Below, in pieces: positions 26,190 through 35,216 of a stretch of 64,000 bases of DNA; the stretch's first letter is position 1, and each line of letters begins with the position of its first letter. Source of the DNA: Nonomuraea turcica. GTDB lineage: Bacteria; Actinomycetota; Actinomycetes; Streptosporangiales; Streptosporangiaceae. The position numbers and the translations under genes were made by a program. The notes under the pieces are model-generated. The model searched no databases. It saw only the letters and a program-made list of their open reading frames with translations, and was not told the origin of the DNA. The stretch covers positions 82,359 to 146,358 of the forward strand of contig NZ_JAUZQF010000028.1 in assembly GCF_030718205.1 (NCBI RefSeq), given 5' to 3'.

Positions 26190-27007
26190 AGAGGACTCGC
26201 CGCCAGCACGCGGTCGTCTACCTCGGGCTCACGCTCGGCCTGGCGCTGGTCGTGGGGCCGTTCCTGTGGACCGCGCTCAGCGCGGTCAAGCCCGAGCGGG
26301 AGATCAGGCGCGACCCGCCGACGTTCTGGCCCGAGACGTGGACGCTGGACAACTTCGCCGAGCTGTTCGAGAGGGTGAACATCGGCACCGCGTTCGCCAA
26401 CAGCATGATCATCGCGCTCGTGCTGGTGGCCACCAACCTGCTGTTCTGCTCCATGGTGGGCTACGCCTTCGCCAAGCTCGACTTCCGCGGCAAGAATCTG
26501 GCGTTCGGGCTCGTCCTGGTCCAGCTGGCGATCCCGGCGATCGTGCTCATGATGCCGCAGTTCGTGCTGATCGCGAGACTCGGCATGGTCAACACGTTCA
26601 TCGGGATCATCCTGCCGACCGTGGTGACGCCGCTCGGCGTGTTCATGATGCGGCAGTTCATCTCCGACCTGCCCGACGAGCTGATCGACGCGGCCAGGGT
26701 GGACGGCGCGCGGGAGTTCCGGATCTTCTTCACGATCATCCTGCCGCTCTGCGGGCCGCCGCTGGCCACCCTGGGGCTGATCACGTTCCTCGGCTCGTGG
26801 AACAACTTCCTGTGGCCGGCCGTGGTCGCGCAGAGCGAGAACATGTACACCCTCCCGGTCGCGCTCAACATCCTCAACGGCAACGAAGGCACCCACTACA
26901 ACCTGCTGGTCGCGGGGTCGGTCGTGGTGATCGCGCCGATCCTGTTCCTGTTCGTGTTCCTGCAGCGCTTCTTCATCCAGGGAATCGCCACCTCCGGACT
27001 CAAGTAA
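26186..27007 (+). CDS. Sugar ABC transporter permease (MalG-like)
   Basis: This 273-residue protein has six transmembrane segments and the EAA loop DAARVDGAREFRIFFTIILP. It is of the MalG subfamily, with the usual NNFLWPAVV segment after the loop. The GTG start overlaps the preceding stop (GTGA). It completes the membrane part of the importer. Confidence 0.92.
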   Translation: MKRTRRQHAVVYLGLTLGLALVVGPFLWTALSAVKPEREIRRDPPTFWPETWTLDNFAELFERVNIGTAFANSMIIALVLVATNLLFCSMVGYAFAKLDFRGKNLAFGLVLVQLAIPAIVLMMPQFVLIARLGMVNTFIGIILPTVVTPLGVFMMRQFISDLPDELIDAARVDGAREFRIFFTIILPLCGPPLATLGLITFLGSWNNFLWPAVVAQSENMYTLPVALNILNGNEGTHYNLLVAGSVVVIAPILFLFVFLQRFFIQGIATSGLK

Positions 27008-27019
27008 GAGGAGCCCCTC

Positions 27020-28516
27020 ATGCGTAAGACCGTCCTGTCCGGCTTAGTCGTGCTGGCGCTCACGGTGCCGGCCGCTCCCGCGAACGCCGACAGCACGCTC
27101 CACCGCTACGCGAAGGACACCTGGCGGTCGATGGCCGCCATGGTCGAGCCGGCCACCGGCCTGCCCGCCGACAAGGTGACCGGCGACCTCAAGACCCGGG
27201 CGAAGGTCACCTCGCCCACCAACATCGGCACGTACCTGTGGAGCACGCTCACCGCCCGCGACCTGCGCCTGATCACCGGCCAGGATGCCGCCGCCAGGAT
27301 CGGCAGGGTCCTCACGGCGCTGGAGCGGCTGGAACGCAACGCCCCCACCGGCCAGTTCTACAACTGGTACGACCCCGCAACCCTCCAGCTCGTCCGCACC
27401 TGGCCGGAGACCGGCGACCAGGTTCGGCTGTTCGCCTCCAGCGTGGACAACGGCTGGCTGGCCACGGCCCTCATGATGGTCCGCAACGCCACCCCGCAGC
27501 ATGCCGTCCGCTCCAACCGGCTGCTGACCTCGATGAACTTCACGTCGTACTACGATCCGGCGGCCCGCCCTGATGCCGGCACGGGCCTGCTGCGCGGCGG
27601 ATTCTGGCCGGAGCCGCCCGACGGCTGCTACGTCGAGAGCGACTACGCCGGCACCGGCACGACCGTCTACTCCACCTGCCACCACTATGGCGCGCCCGCC
27701 GAGACCCGTATCGGCCAGTACGTGGGCATCGCGCTCGGCCAGCTCCCGCGCGAGAGCTACTTCGGCCCGTACCGGACCTTCCCCGACAACGGCTGCGACT
27801 TCGGCTGGCAGGAACAGAAGCCGGTCGGCTCGTGGAAGCGGTATCTGGGCGTGAACGTCTGGGAGGGCACCTACGGCTACCGCGGCATGCGGTACGTCCC
27901 CAATTGGGGCGGCTCCATGTTCGAGGCCCTCATGCCCGACCTCGTCGTCCCCGAGGCGGCGTGGGCGCCGCGCAGCTGGGGCCGCAACCACCCGGTCTTC
28001 GTCCAGGCCCAGATCGAGCACGGGCTCAACGAGGCCAAGTACGGCTACTGGGGCTTCTCCCCGTCCAACGACCCGCACGGCGGCTACCGCGAGTACGGCG
28101 TGGACCCGCTCGGCATGGACGCGCCGGGCTACACCTCCGACCGCGAGCGCACCAGCACCGACCCCGGCTACGAGGGCTGCCGCCCCGCCCAGCCGGAGCC
28201 CACCGCCTACGGCGACGGCGTGGTGACGCCGCACGCGAGCTTCCTGGCGCTGCCGTACGCGAAGGCGGCGGCCATGGACAACCTGGCCAAGCTGCGCCGC
28301 GACTTCGACGCCTACGGCCCCGGCGGCTTCTACGACGCGATCGCCGTCCGCTCCGGGGTGGTGTCGACGTGGTACCTGGCGCTCGACCAGGGCATGGTCA
28401 TGGCTGCCCTCGGCAACGTGCTCGCCGGCGGCAACCTGCACCGTTACTTCGCCGGCTCCGGCGTTGAGGCCAAGCTCCGCCCGGTGATGCAGCTCGAGGA
28501 ATGGGATGTTCGATGA
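27020..28516 (+). CDS. Secreted PF10091-like glycosidase (putative glucoamylase family)
   Basis: The 498-residue product has a signal peptide ending APANA. The mature protein has (alpha/alpha)-barrel-type repeats. NWGGSMFEALMPDLVVPE matches the putative glucoamylase family PF10091, whose characterised relatives (GH144/GH162) cut beta-1,2-glucans. DNGWLATALMMVRN and GGYREYGVDPLG are further conserved-looking segments. The true substrate is not known. It sits 12 bases after the permease gene, so the enzyme probably releases the sugar that the importer takes up. Confidence 0.72.
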   Translation: MRKTVLSGLVVLALTVPAAPANADSTLHRYAKDTWRSMAAMVEPATGLPADKVTGDLKTRAKVTSPTNIGTYLWSTLTARDLRLITGQDAAARIGRVLTALERLERNAPTGQFYNWYDPATLQLVRTWPETGDQVRLFASSVDNGWLATALMMVRNATPQHAVRSNRLLTSMNFTSYYDPAARPDAGTGLLRGGFWPEPPDGCYVESDYAGTGTTVYSTCHHYGAPAETRIGQYVGIALGQLPRESYFGPYRTFPDNGCDFGWQEQKPVGSWKRYLGVNVWEGTYGYRGMRYVPNWGGSMFEALMPDLVVPEAAWAPRSWGRNHPVFVQAQIEHGLNEAKYGYWGFSPSNDPHGGYREYGVDPLGMDAPGYTSDRERTSTDPGYEGCRPAQPEPTAYGDGVVTPHASFLALPYAKAAAMDNLAKLRRDFDAYGPGGFYDAIAVRSGVVSTWYLALDQGMVMAALGNVLAGGNLHRYFAGSGVEAKLRPVMQLEEWDVR

Positions 28517-28531
28517 AACGGGGAAGAGCCA

Positions 28532-30310
28532 TTGAGTAACACGCCCGCCCATCGCGACTGGCAGGACCGCATCGGCCAGGCGTCCGGCGAGATCACCGCG
28601 GCCTCCCGGCCCGTCCTAGAGGCCCCGACCGGCCTCCGGGCGGTGCCCGGCGCCGGGGCCGTGACGCTGACCTGGGATCCCGTGCCCGGCGCCATCGGCT
28701 ACCTGCTGCACAGGGACGAGGAGCCGATCGGGCAGCCGGACGTGGACGTGCCGGCCGTCCCGTCCTGCCGGTACGTCGACACGGGCCACGGCGCGGCGGA
28801 CTACGCGGTGGCCGCCATCTCCGCGATGGACACGATCGGGCCGTTGTCTCCGGCGGTCGAGACCGGGCCCGCCGCGTCCGCCCGGGAGGTCTCCGTCCAC
28901 GTCGACGCCCGGCGGACGAGCGGTGACCTGCCGCGCCCATGGAAGCTCATGGTGGGCTCGGAGCACCTGTCGTACCTCCTCAACACCGATGAGAGCGGCG
29001 GGCGGCCCATCGGCGAGGAGCTGACCGAGGCGCTGCGGATCATGCGGGACGAGCTCGGCGTCGAGACGGTGCGGGCGCACGGCATCCTCTGCGACGACCT
29101 GGGCGTGTACAAGCAGGGAGACGTCTACGACTTCAGCGGCGTGGACCGGGTCTACGACACCGTCACCGGCCTGGGTCTGCGCCCGGTCGTGGAGCTCGGG
29201 TTCATGCCGCGGGACCTGGCCGCCGATCCGTCCAAGACCGTGTTCGGCTATGAGGCGATCATCTCGCCGCCCAAGGACTTCGAAGCGTGGGGCGATCTGG
29301 TGCGGGCCCTGGTCGAGCACCTGGCCGCCCGGTACGGCATCCACGAGCTGATCGACCACTGGGCCTTCGAGGTGTGGAACGAGCCCAACCTGGCCGTCTT
29401 CTGGTCCGGCACGCCCGAGGAGTATTTCCTGCTCTACGACGTCACCGCCGCCGCCGTGAAGAACGTGCACCCCGACCTGCGCGTCGGCGGCCCCGCCTCG
29501 GCCGCGAACGGCTGGATCGAGGAGCTGCTCGCCCACGTCGCCGAGTCCGGGGCGGCACTCGACTTCCTGTCCACGCACACCTACGGCAACGCCCCGCTCG
29601 ACTGGCGCCCGGCCCTGGCCAGGCACGGGCGGGACATCCCCATCTGGTGGACCGAATGGGGTCCCACGCCGACCCACTTCCACGGCATCGGCGACGGGCC
29701 GTTCGGGGCGGCGTTCCTGCTGCACGGCATGAAGTCGGCCGCGGGCAGGATCGGCGCGCTGTCGCACTGGGTGGCCTCCGACCACTTCGAGGAGCTGGGC
29801 CGGCCGCCCCGGCTCTTCCATGGCGGCTTCGGCCTCCTCACCGTCGGCAACCTGCGCAAACCCCGCTTCCACGCGCTCGCGCTCGCCGCCCGCCTCGGCG
29901 ACGCCGAGCTGCCGGCCACGTTGGAGGGGGACGTGGCCGGCGTGGAGGCGTGGGCGGCCCGGCACGACGACGGCCGGATCGGCGTGCTGCTCTGGAACGG
30001 CACGCTCAACCACTCCCAGGCGACCGGCGCCCCCGAGCTGGCCCGCACGATCACCCTGACCGTCGACGGCCTGGACGGCCGCCCACGCACGCTCACCCAC
30101 CACCGCATCGACCACGATCACTCCAACATCGAGACCGTCTGGCACGCTATGGGGGGTGGAGACTGGCCGGCGGACGAGCAGTGGGACAAACTCCGCGCCG
30201 CCAACACCCTCGACGAGCTGGACCCGCCCGCCACGGTCACCGGCACCGGAGTCACGCTGCGCTTCGACCTGCCCATGCCGGGGGTGTCCTTCATCGAGCT
30301 GTCAGGCTGA
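28532..30310 (+). CDS. GH39-like glycoside hydrolase with N-terminal fibronectin-III-like domain
   Basis: The 592-residue product has no signal peptide and is probably cytoplasmic. Residues about 28-125 look like an FnIII fold (APTGLRAVPGAGAVTLTWD). The catalytic TIM barrel carries the acid/base in FEVWNEPN (Glu about 283) and the nucleophile in PIWWTEWG (Glu about 373), as in GH39 beta-xylosidases and related families. A C-terminal beta domain follows. The start is a TTG at 28532 preceded by GGGAAGAG. It probably splits the imported oligosaccharide. Relation to GH39 is by motif only. Confidence 0.75.
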   Translation: MSNTPAHRDWQDRIGQASGEITAASRPVLEAPTGLRAVPGAGAVTLTWDPVPGAIGYLLHRDEEPIGQPDVDVPAVPSCRYVDTGHGAADYAVAAISAMDTIGPLSPAVETGPAASAREVSVHVDARRTSGDLPRPWKLMVGSEHLSYLLNTDESGGRPIGEELTEALRIMRDELGVETVRAHGILCDDLGVYKQGDVYDFSGVDRVYDTVTGLGLRPVVELGFMPRDLAADPSKTVFGYEAIISPPKDFEAWGDLVRALVEHLAARYGIHELIDHWAFEVWNEPNLAVFWSGTPEEYFLLYDVTAAAVKNVHPDLRVGGPASAANGWIEELLAHVAESGAALDFLSTHTYGNAPLDWRPALARHGRDIPIWWTEWGPTPTHFHGIGDGPFGAAFLLHGMKSAAGRIGALSHWVASDHFEELGRPPRLFHGGFGLLTVGNLRKPRFHALALAARLGDAELPATLEGDVAGVEAWAARHDDGRIGVLLWNGTLNHSQATGAPELARTITLTVDGLDGRPRTLTHHRIDHDHSNIETVWHAMGGGDWPADEQWDKLRAANTLDELDPPATVTGTGVTLRFDLPMPGVSFIELSG

Positions 30311-30355
30311 GCCGCGGTCCTGTACGGGCGCGTCCGCCGGTGGGACCCTGTGCCC

Positions 30356-33300
30356 ATGACCGATCCGGCCGCGGCGCTCGCCGCCCGCATCGAGCGGTTC
30401 GAGCAGGCCGCGGATCCCGGGCTGATCTGGGATCCCGCGGCGCTGGACGAGGCCGAGCAGGCGATGCGGGCGTGCGCCGGCGACCGGTCCGACACTGCCG
30501 CCTGGCGCCTGATCGGCATGCTCCACCTGGCCCGCTACCGGCTCGACCAGCGGACCACGCAGGACGCCGCGGTCGCGGGCGCCTTCTTCGCCGCCGTAGC
30601 CGTCGTCGACCCCGGGCGGCTGCCGGAGAAGCTGCGCAGCTCGGGCATGCCGCCCGGCGAATCGGCCGGCACGTGGGCCGGGCTGCTGGAGGAGATCTTC
30701 CTGCACGTGGACCCGGCCGCGTACCAGCACGTCGGGCTGCTCATCCACGCCTTGGTCCGCCGTGCGGTGGCCCACCCGACCGTGGACGCCGCCGACCGGC
30801 TCGAGCAGCTGCTGTTACAGCAGGCCATGCGCTCGGCCGACCCATCCTGGGCGCCCGGCGCGCTCGCGCTGCTCGGCGGCGGGCTGGTCCGGCTGCACGG
30901 GCAGACGGGCGCGCGGGAGCTCCTCGACGACGCCGTGCACGTGCTGTTCAGGGCGGCCTTGGGGGCGCCCGGCGAGGTGGCCTACCGGGCGGAGCTGGCC
31001 GCGGCGCTCGCGTTGGCGGCGCCCGGCGAGGAGGACCTGGTCAGGGCCTACCTCGCGGCCGCGGAATCGGCGCCGGGCAGCCGCGACAGGTCGCAGACGC
31101 TGCTGGCGCTCGTGGAGCTCACGCGGGCTCGGGCGGCCGGCTCGGTCCTGGACGACGACCTGCTGGCGTTCATCAGGGTGGGGCAGTGCGCGCTGGACTT
31201 CTGGCACGAGCAGTGGGCGCATCCCGGGGTGCTGGCGCCGTACGCGGCGGGGCTCGTCGAGTGGTACGTGGTCACGGGGGACGAGCGCTCGCTCGAGGCC
31301 GGCCGGGAGATGCTGGACGCCCTGGGCGTCGCCCCCGGCGAGCCGGCCCGCGGACGGGCGGACTCGTTCGCCCAGGTCGGCGGCGAGTCGGTGGGCCGGC
31401 TCGGAGCCGACCCGATCGTGCGCCTCGCACTGCTGGCCGAGCGCCGGTGGCGCCGCTACGGCGTCACCGGGGAGCAGGCCGACCTGGACGTGGCCATCGA
31501 CGCCATCCGCGAAGCGGCCGGACCGGCCCCGCCCAGCCACCCCGACCGCGCCCGCCTGCTGGCCACCCTGGCGAACGCGCTGCTCGAGCGGGCCGTGGTC
31601 ACCGGAGGCGACCCCACGGAGCCGATCACCGCCGCCCGCGCGGCCCTCGCCGCCCACGCCGAGCAGGACCCCGCCCGGCCCGAAGCACTCCTCCTGCTCG
31701 CCCAGTCCCTGAGCCTGCGCCTCACCCCCGCGACAGCGGACGAGGCGGTCACCGCACTACGCGAGACCCTCACCTCCGCCGACCACCTGACGCTCCGCGC
31801 CGACGCCTACGGCCGCCTGTCGGAGGTGCTCCAATGGCGCGCCACCCACCCGGCTCCAGCGCCGCCTGAGGGAGCGCTGGCGGGGGGAGCGCCGCCCGGG
31901 GGAGCGCGGGCCGGGGGAGCGCGGGCCGAGGACGTGAACGACGCCGTCCTGGCCGCCCGCCAAGGCCTCGAGCTGGCTGTGAAGACCTCCCGCGACCAGG
32001 CCCCGGCCCAGCGGCTGCTGTCCCACGCCCTGCTGACCCGCTTCTCCGCCCTGGGCGACGCCCGCGACCTGAGCGAAGCCCTGGCCCTGGCCAGGGACGG
32101 CGACGCCGACCTGCTGGACCGGCTGTCCGCCGTACTCGACGGCCCGCCGCCGGCGATGGACGAGCACCTCGTGCAGGCCGCCGTCGAGCTCGCGCTCCTG
32201 ACCTCGGACGAGGACCTGACCCTCAAGCTCCTCCGCTTCGCCGAGCACCAGTTCGACCCGGCCGGTGAACGCGGTGAGGCGCCGGGCGATCGCGGGGGGT
32301 TCCTGCTGTCCGCGGCGCTCCGACTGGCCGAGCTGGGCCGCCTCAGGCCCGCCAACGCCGTGCTGGCCAGGGCGGCGGCCGCGTTCGACGAAGCCGGCGA
32401 GCGCGCCAGGACCGCCGACGCGCTCTCCAGGCTCGGCTTCAACCATGCGGAGCTGGACGAGCCGGACCAGGCCCTGGAGGCATACGAACGTTCGGCGGAC
32501 GTCTACCGCGCCCTGGGCGAGACCCGATCCGAGGCTCGGCAGCTCGCCAGCATGGGCGTCGTCCTCCTACGAGCTGGCGACGCCGCCCGCGCCGTCGACC
32601 GGCACCTCCGCGCGGCCGCCCTGTACGCAGCCGCCGGACTGGCCGCCGAGGAGGCGTCACACCAGGCCCAGGCGGCCGACGCCTACCTGGCCGCCGGCGA
32701 TCCGGCCGCGGCGGTGGCGTGCGCGGCCCGGGCCCGTGAGATGTACCTGACGCTGGGCGAGCAGAAACCGGCGGCCACCGCGCTGATCCCCGCCGCCCGC
32801 GCCGCCGTCGACCAGGGCGACCTCACCGCGGCGGTGGAGCGCATGACCGCCTGCGCCATCGAGCTGGAGGCCGCCGGGGCGTGGGAGGACGCGTGCCGGG
32901 CGCTCGACGCGCACGCCCTCCTGCTGGCCGGGCGCGGCCACCGCCCGCAGGCCGCCGCCTGCGAGGCTCGCGTGGTGGAGGTCGTACGGCGGAGGGGGGA
33001 GCGCCGGGATCCCGCCGACGAGTGGTACCGCATCGCGCAACGCCGCCGCGCCACCGGCGACGCCGCAGGCGCCAGGGCCGCCTTCGAGCTGGCGGAACGC
33101 GAGTACGAGGCGATCAGCCACCATGACGGCTCCGCCTCGGTCCGCTACAACCTGGGCGTGCTCGCGTACACGGAGGGTGATGTCGTGCGGGCGCTGGAGG
33201 AGTTCGGAGCGGCGGGGGAGACGTTCGCCCGGATGCGGGCGCCCGCCAAGGAGGCGGTCGCCCTGACCATGCGCGCCTTCTGCCTGGCCGGCCTGGATCG

Positions 33301-33529
33301 GGTGGACGACGCCCTGCCGGAGCTGCAGCGGGCGCTGGAGCTGGCCGCCGGCGAAGGCGACCTCGACGCCCTCTTCGTCGCCACCCTGCACCGCGCCGTG
33401 CTCGACCTGCGGCGGGGCGAGTTCGCGGAGGCGGAGGAGCGCCTGCACGCAGCCCTCGACTTGGCCGTCGCCGACCCGCTGAAGGAAGGCGGTGGTTGGT
33501 CTGGGCCGATCGGTCCGGCGGGGCGGTGA
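30356..33529 (+). CDS. Large TPR-repeat protein, probable CHAT protein missing its protease domain
   Basis: The 1,057-residue product is almost wholly alpha-helical repeats. Residues about 640-1040 are clear tetratricopeptide repeats (ADALSRLGFNHAELDEPDQA, QALEAYERSADVY and similar). An Ala/Gly/Pro-rich stretch coded by repeats near 31850-31935 interrupts the middle. Proteins of this build in actinobacteria usually end in a CHAT caspase-like domain. Here the frame stops after KEGGGWSGPIGPAGR, while a CHAT-like C-terminus lies downstream in another frame. Catalytic function is therefore probably lost. The ATG at 30356 is preferred over GTG at 30350. Confidence 0.75.
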   Translation: MTDPAAALAARIERFEQAADPGLIWDPAALDEAEQAMRACAGDRSDTAAWRLIGMLHLARYRLDQRTTQDAAVAGAFFAAVAVVDPGRLPEKLRSSGMPPGESAGTWAGLLEEIFLHVDPAAYQHVGLLIHALVRRAVAHPTVDAADRLEQLLLQQAMRSADPSWAPGALALLGGGLVRLHGQTGARELLDDAVHVLFRAALGAPGEVAYRAELAAALALAAPGEEDLVRAYLAAAESAPGSRDRSQTLLALVELTRARAAGSVLDDDLLAFIRVGQCALDFWHEQWAHPGVLAPYAAGLVEWYVVTGDERSLEAGREMLDALGVAPGEPARGRADSFAQVGGESVGRLGADPIVRLALLAERRWRRYGVTGEQADLDVAIDAIREAAGPAPPSHPDRARLLATLANALLERAVVTGGDPTEPITAARAALAAHAEQDPARPEALLLLAQSLSLRLTPATADEAVTALRETLTSADHLTLRADAYGRLSEVLQWRATHPAPAPPEGALAGGAPPGGARAGGARAEDVNDAVLAARQGLELAVKTSRDQAPAQRLLSHALLTRFSALGDARDLSEALALARDGDADLLDRLSAVLDGPPPAMDEHLVQAAVELALLTSDEDLTLKLLRFAEHQFDPAGERGEAPGDRGGFLLSAALRLAELGRLRPANAVLARAAAAFDEAGERARTADALSRLGFNHAELDEPDQALEAYERSADVYRALGETRSEARQLASMGVVLLRAGDAARAVDRHLRAAALYAAAGLAAEEASHQAQAADAYLAAGDPAAAVACAARAREMYLTLGEQKPAATALIPAARAAVDQGDLTAAVERMTACAIELEAAGAWEDACRALDAHALLLAGRGHRPQAAACEARVVEVVRRRGERRDPADEWYRIAQRRRATGDAAGARAAFELAEREYEAISHHDGSASVRYNLGVLAYTEGDVVRALEEFGAAGETFARMRAPAKEAVALTMRAFCLAGLDRVDDALPELQRALELAAGEGDLDALFVATLHRAVLDLRRGEFAEAEERLHAALDLAVADPLKEGGGWSGPIGPAGR

Positions 33530-33567
33530 CCCAAGAGCCGCACTTCATCGGGGAATGCGGACGCTGA

Positions 33568-33738
33568 TGTCCGTTGACGGGCCTCGCCACCTCCGGCGGA
33601 GGCGCCGTTCGAGGCTCCGCCCCGGCGCGGGGGCCGGCGCAGGCGTTGCGCGACGCCGTGCTGGACCTGCGCGAGCTGTACGGGGCCGCCGAGCCCGACT
33701 TGTGGGCCCCGTACGTGCTGGTCGGCCTCCCGGACTAG
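33568..33738 (+). pseudogene. Remnant of a CHAT-domain C-terminus
   Basis: Frame 1 from 33568 reads ALRDAVLDLRELYGAAEPDL then WAPYVLVGLPD and stops at 33738. The WAP-[YF]-VLVG ending is how CHAT caspase-like domains typically finish. No start codon or catalytic His/Cys segment is present. The upstream TPR gene is in a different frame and ends 39 bases earlier. I infer an internal deletion of about 200-300 codons plus a frameshift. Confidence 0.55.
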
Positions 33739-33989
33739 TGGTCCATCCACTTCGAGTCCGGCATCAGCGTGGCCACGACCAGGTAGCCGAAGAAGCCGAC
33801 CGCGAGCCCCACCGCGTACGCCCCGAACACCTCGGGCACGTCGAACAACGCCGTCACCGCCCCGCCGCCCACCGCGGCCAGCACCGTGGCGAGGTCGGTC
33901 AGACCCACGGCGCCCTCCCTGCGGCGCAGCGTCCGGTATGTGATCCACCCGATCACCAGCCCGAAGCAGATCGCGCCGAGCACCGCCAT
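33735..33989 (-). CDS. Small membrane protein of unknown function
   Basis: This 84-residue protein has about three hydrophobic segments (AVLGAICFGLVIGWITY, LATVLAAVGGGAVTALF, YAVGLAVGFFGYLVVATL). It ends in a polar SKWMDH tail. Its stop overlaps the end of the CHAT remnant on the other strand. GGAGG precedes the ATG. I do not know the family. Confidence 0.65.
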   Translation of the reverse strand: MAVLGAICFGLVIGWITYRTLRRREGAVGLTDLATVLAAVGGGAVTALFDVPEVFGAYAVGLAVGFFGYLVVATLMPDSKWMDH

Positions 33990-34094
33990 GGGAAACCTCC
34001 TCGTCGTTCAGACCGCCACCAGCGGGTCTCGCGCCGTGTGCCGGGCCCGCCGGAAGGATCTTCGTTCACCATGGCACGCGGCGAGACCTTCTGA

Positions 34095-34550
34095 CTAGAG
34101 GTACGACTTGGCCGCACTCACGAGTTCGGCCGTGCCGTCGGGCGTGTCGACGTAGAGGGCGGCTTCCGGGGTGCGCTCGCGGACGTCCTGGTCGCGGATC
34201 ATGAACACGGCCGGAGCCACGCCCACGTCGCCGTAGCGGCTCGCCACGGCCTCGCCGATCGCCTGCCGCACGTCCCCGACCACGTCCCTGGCCGTGTGGC
34301 CGGAGCCGGAAGCGGCGAGGTAACCCAGCATCCCCGCGAATCGCAACTCCGTCTCGGCCGCTGGCCGCTGCTCGGGGAGCACGGGCCGGTCCAGCCAGAA
34401 CACCTTGCCCGTCAGGAACGCCTCGTAGCCGGCGCCCTCGTGGCCCAGCACGCGCGCCGTCCCGGCGAGCAACGCCCCGAACTCGGCCAGGTCCGCCTCA
34501 GGCGGCAGGTCCGTCGTGACGAACAGGGGCACGATCAGCGAGTCGACCAT
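34095..34550 (-). CDS. Hypothetical protein
   Basis: This 151-residue soluble protein has no motif I can name. It is acidic, with a Gly-rich SGSGHTARDV segment and VAPAVFMIRDQDVRE near the C-terminus. Codon use fits the neighbourhood and the frame is long enough to be real. It lies between a small membrane protein and a GNAT gene on the same strand. Confidence 0.6.
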   Translation of the reverse strand: MVDSLIVPLFVTTDLPPEADLAEFGALLAGTARVLGHEGAGYEAFLTGKVFWLDRPVLPEQRPAAETELRFAGMLGYLAASGSGHTARDVVGDVRQAIGEAVASRYGDVGVAPAVFMIRDQDVRERTPEAALYVDTPDGTAELVSAAKSYL

Positions 34551-34624
34551 AGGCTCATCCCTCCGTGAGGAGGCTCATCGTAGGGTGGCCCACCGACAAT
34601 CCGCGTGCCCGCCACACCGGCCGC

Positions 34625-35173
34625 TCAGCGATCGATCCACTCGTCCTCGAGTGCCGAGTGCACGATCGAGTCGCGCCACCCGTGCGGCGTGTGCACGTGG
34701 TGCCGGATCCGGCCCTCCTCCACCATCCCCGCCGTCAGCATCGCCAGCTGCGCGGGCAGGTTGGCCGGCGCCCGGGCACCCCAGATCCGGTGCAGCCCGA
34801 GCTCCTTGAACCCGAACGACAGCAGCAGCCGCACAAGATCCGTGCCGACCCCGCGGCCCCACACGTCGGGGTGGAGCCCGAAGCCGATCTCCGCGCTGTG
34901 CGGGTGCTCGGACTCGATGCTCAGGCGGGCCACCCCGATCAGGTCGCGGCGCTCGGCGTCGACCACGGCCATCACGTAGAGCAGCCGCGGCTGCGCGCAG
35001 ACCGCCGCCATGGCCTCGTCCACCAGGTCCGCGACCTCGCCCAAGGTGCGCGGCGCGAACGGCATGTGCTGCGTCACGGTGGGATCGCCGTAGATGGCGT
35101 GCAGCGCGGGCACGTCGGCCTCGGTCACGTCACGGAGGCCGAGTCGTTCCCTGTTCCACACCACCTGGCGCAT
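34625..35173 (-). CDS. GNAT-family N-acetyltransferase (RimJ/RimL type)
   Basis: The 182-residue protein has the RimJ/RimL-like layout: RLGLRDVTEADVPALHAIYGD at the N-terminus, then IGFGLHPDVWGRGVGTDLV as the acetyl-CoA pyrophosphate loop (Q/RxxGxG/A). LGLHRIWGARAPAN follows. Such enzymes acetylate protein N-termini or small amines. The substrate cannot be told. Confidence 0.87.
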   Translation of the reverse strand: MRQVVWNRERLGLRDVTEADVPALHAIYGDPTVTQHMPFAPRTLGEVADLVDEAMAAVCAQPRLLYVMAVVDAERRDLIGVARLSIESEHPHSAEIGFGLHPDVWGRGVGTDLVRLLLSFGFKELGLHRIWGARAPANLPAQLAMLTAGMVEEGRIRHHVHTPHGWRDSIVHSALEDEWIDR

Positions 35174-35216
35174 GCGCAGACGGTAACGCGAGTTCCGTGA
35201 TCTTTACAAGCCCTTG

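Noticed and set aside
29287..31869. An 860-codon plus-strand frame over the GH39-like and TPR genes
   Set aside because: Arg/Pro/Gly-rich with no family features; it overlaps two better-supported genes in another frame.
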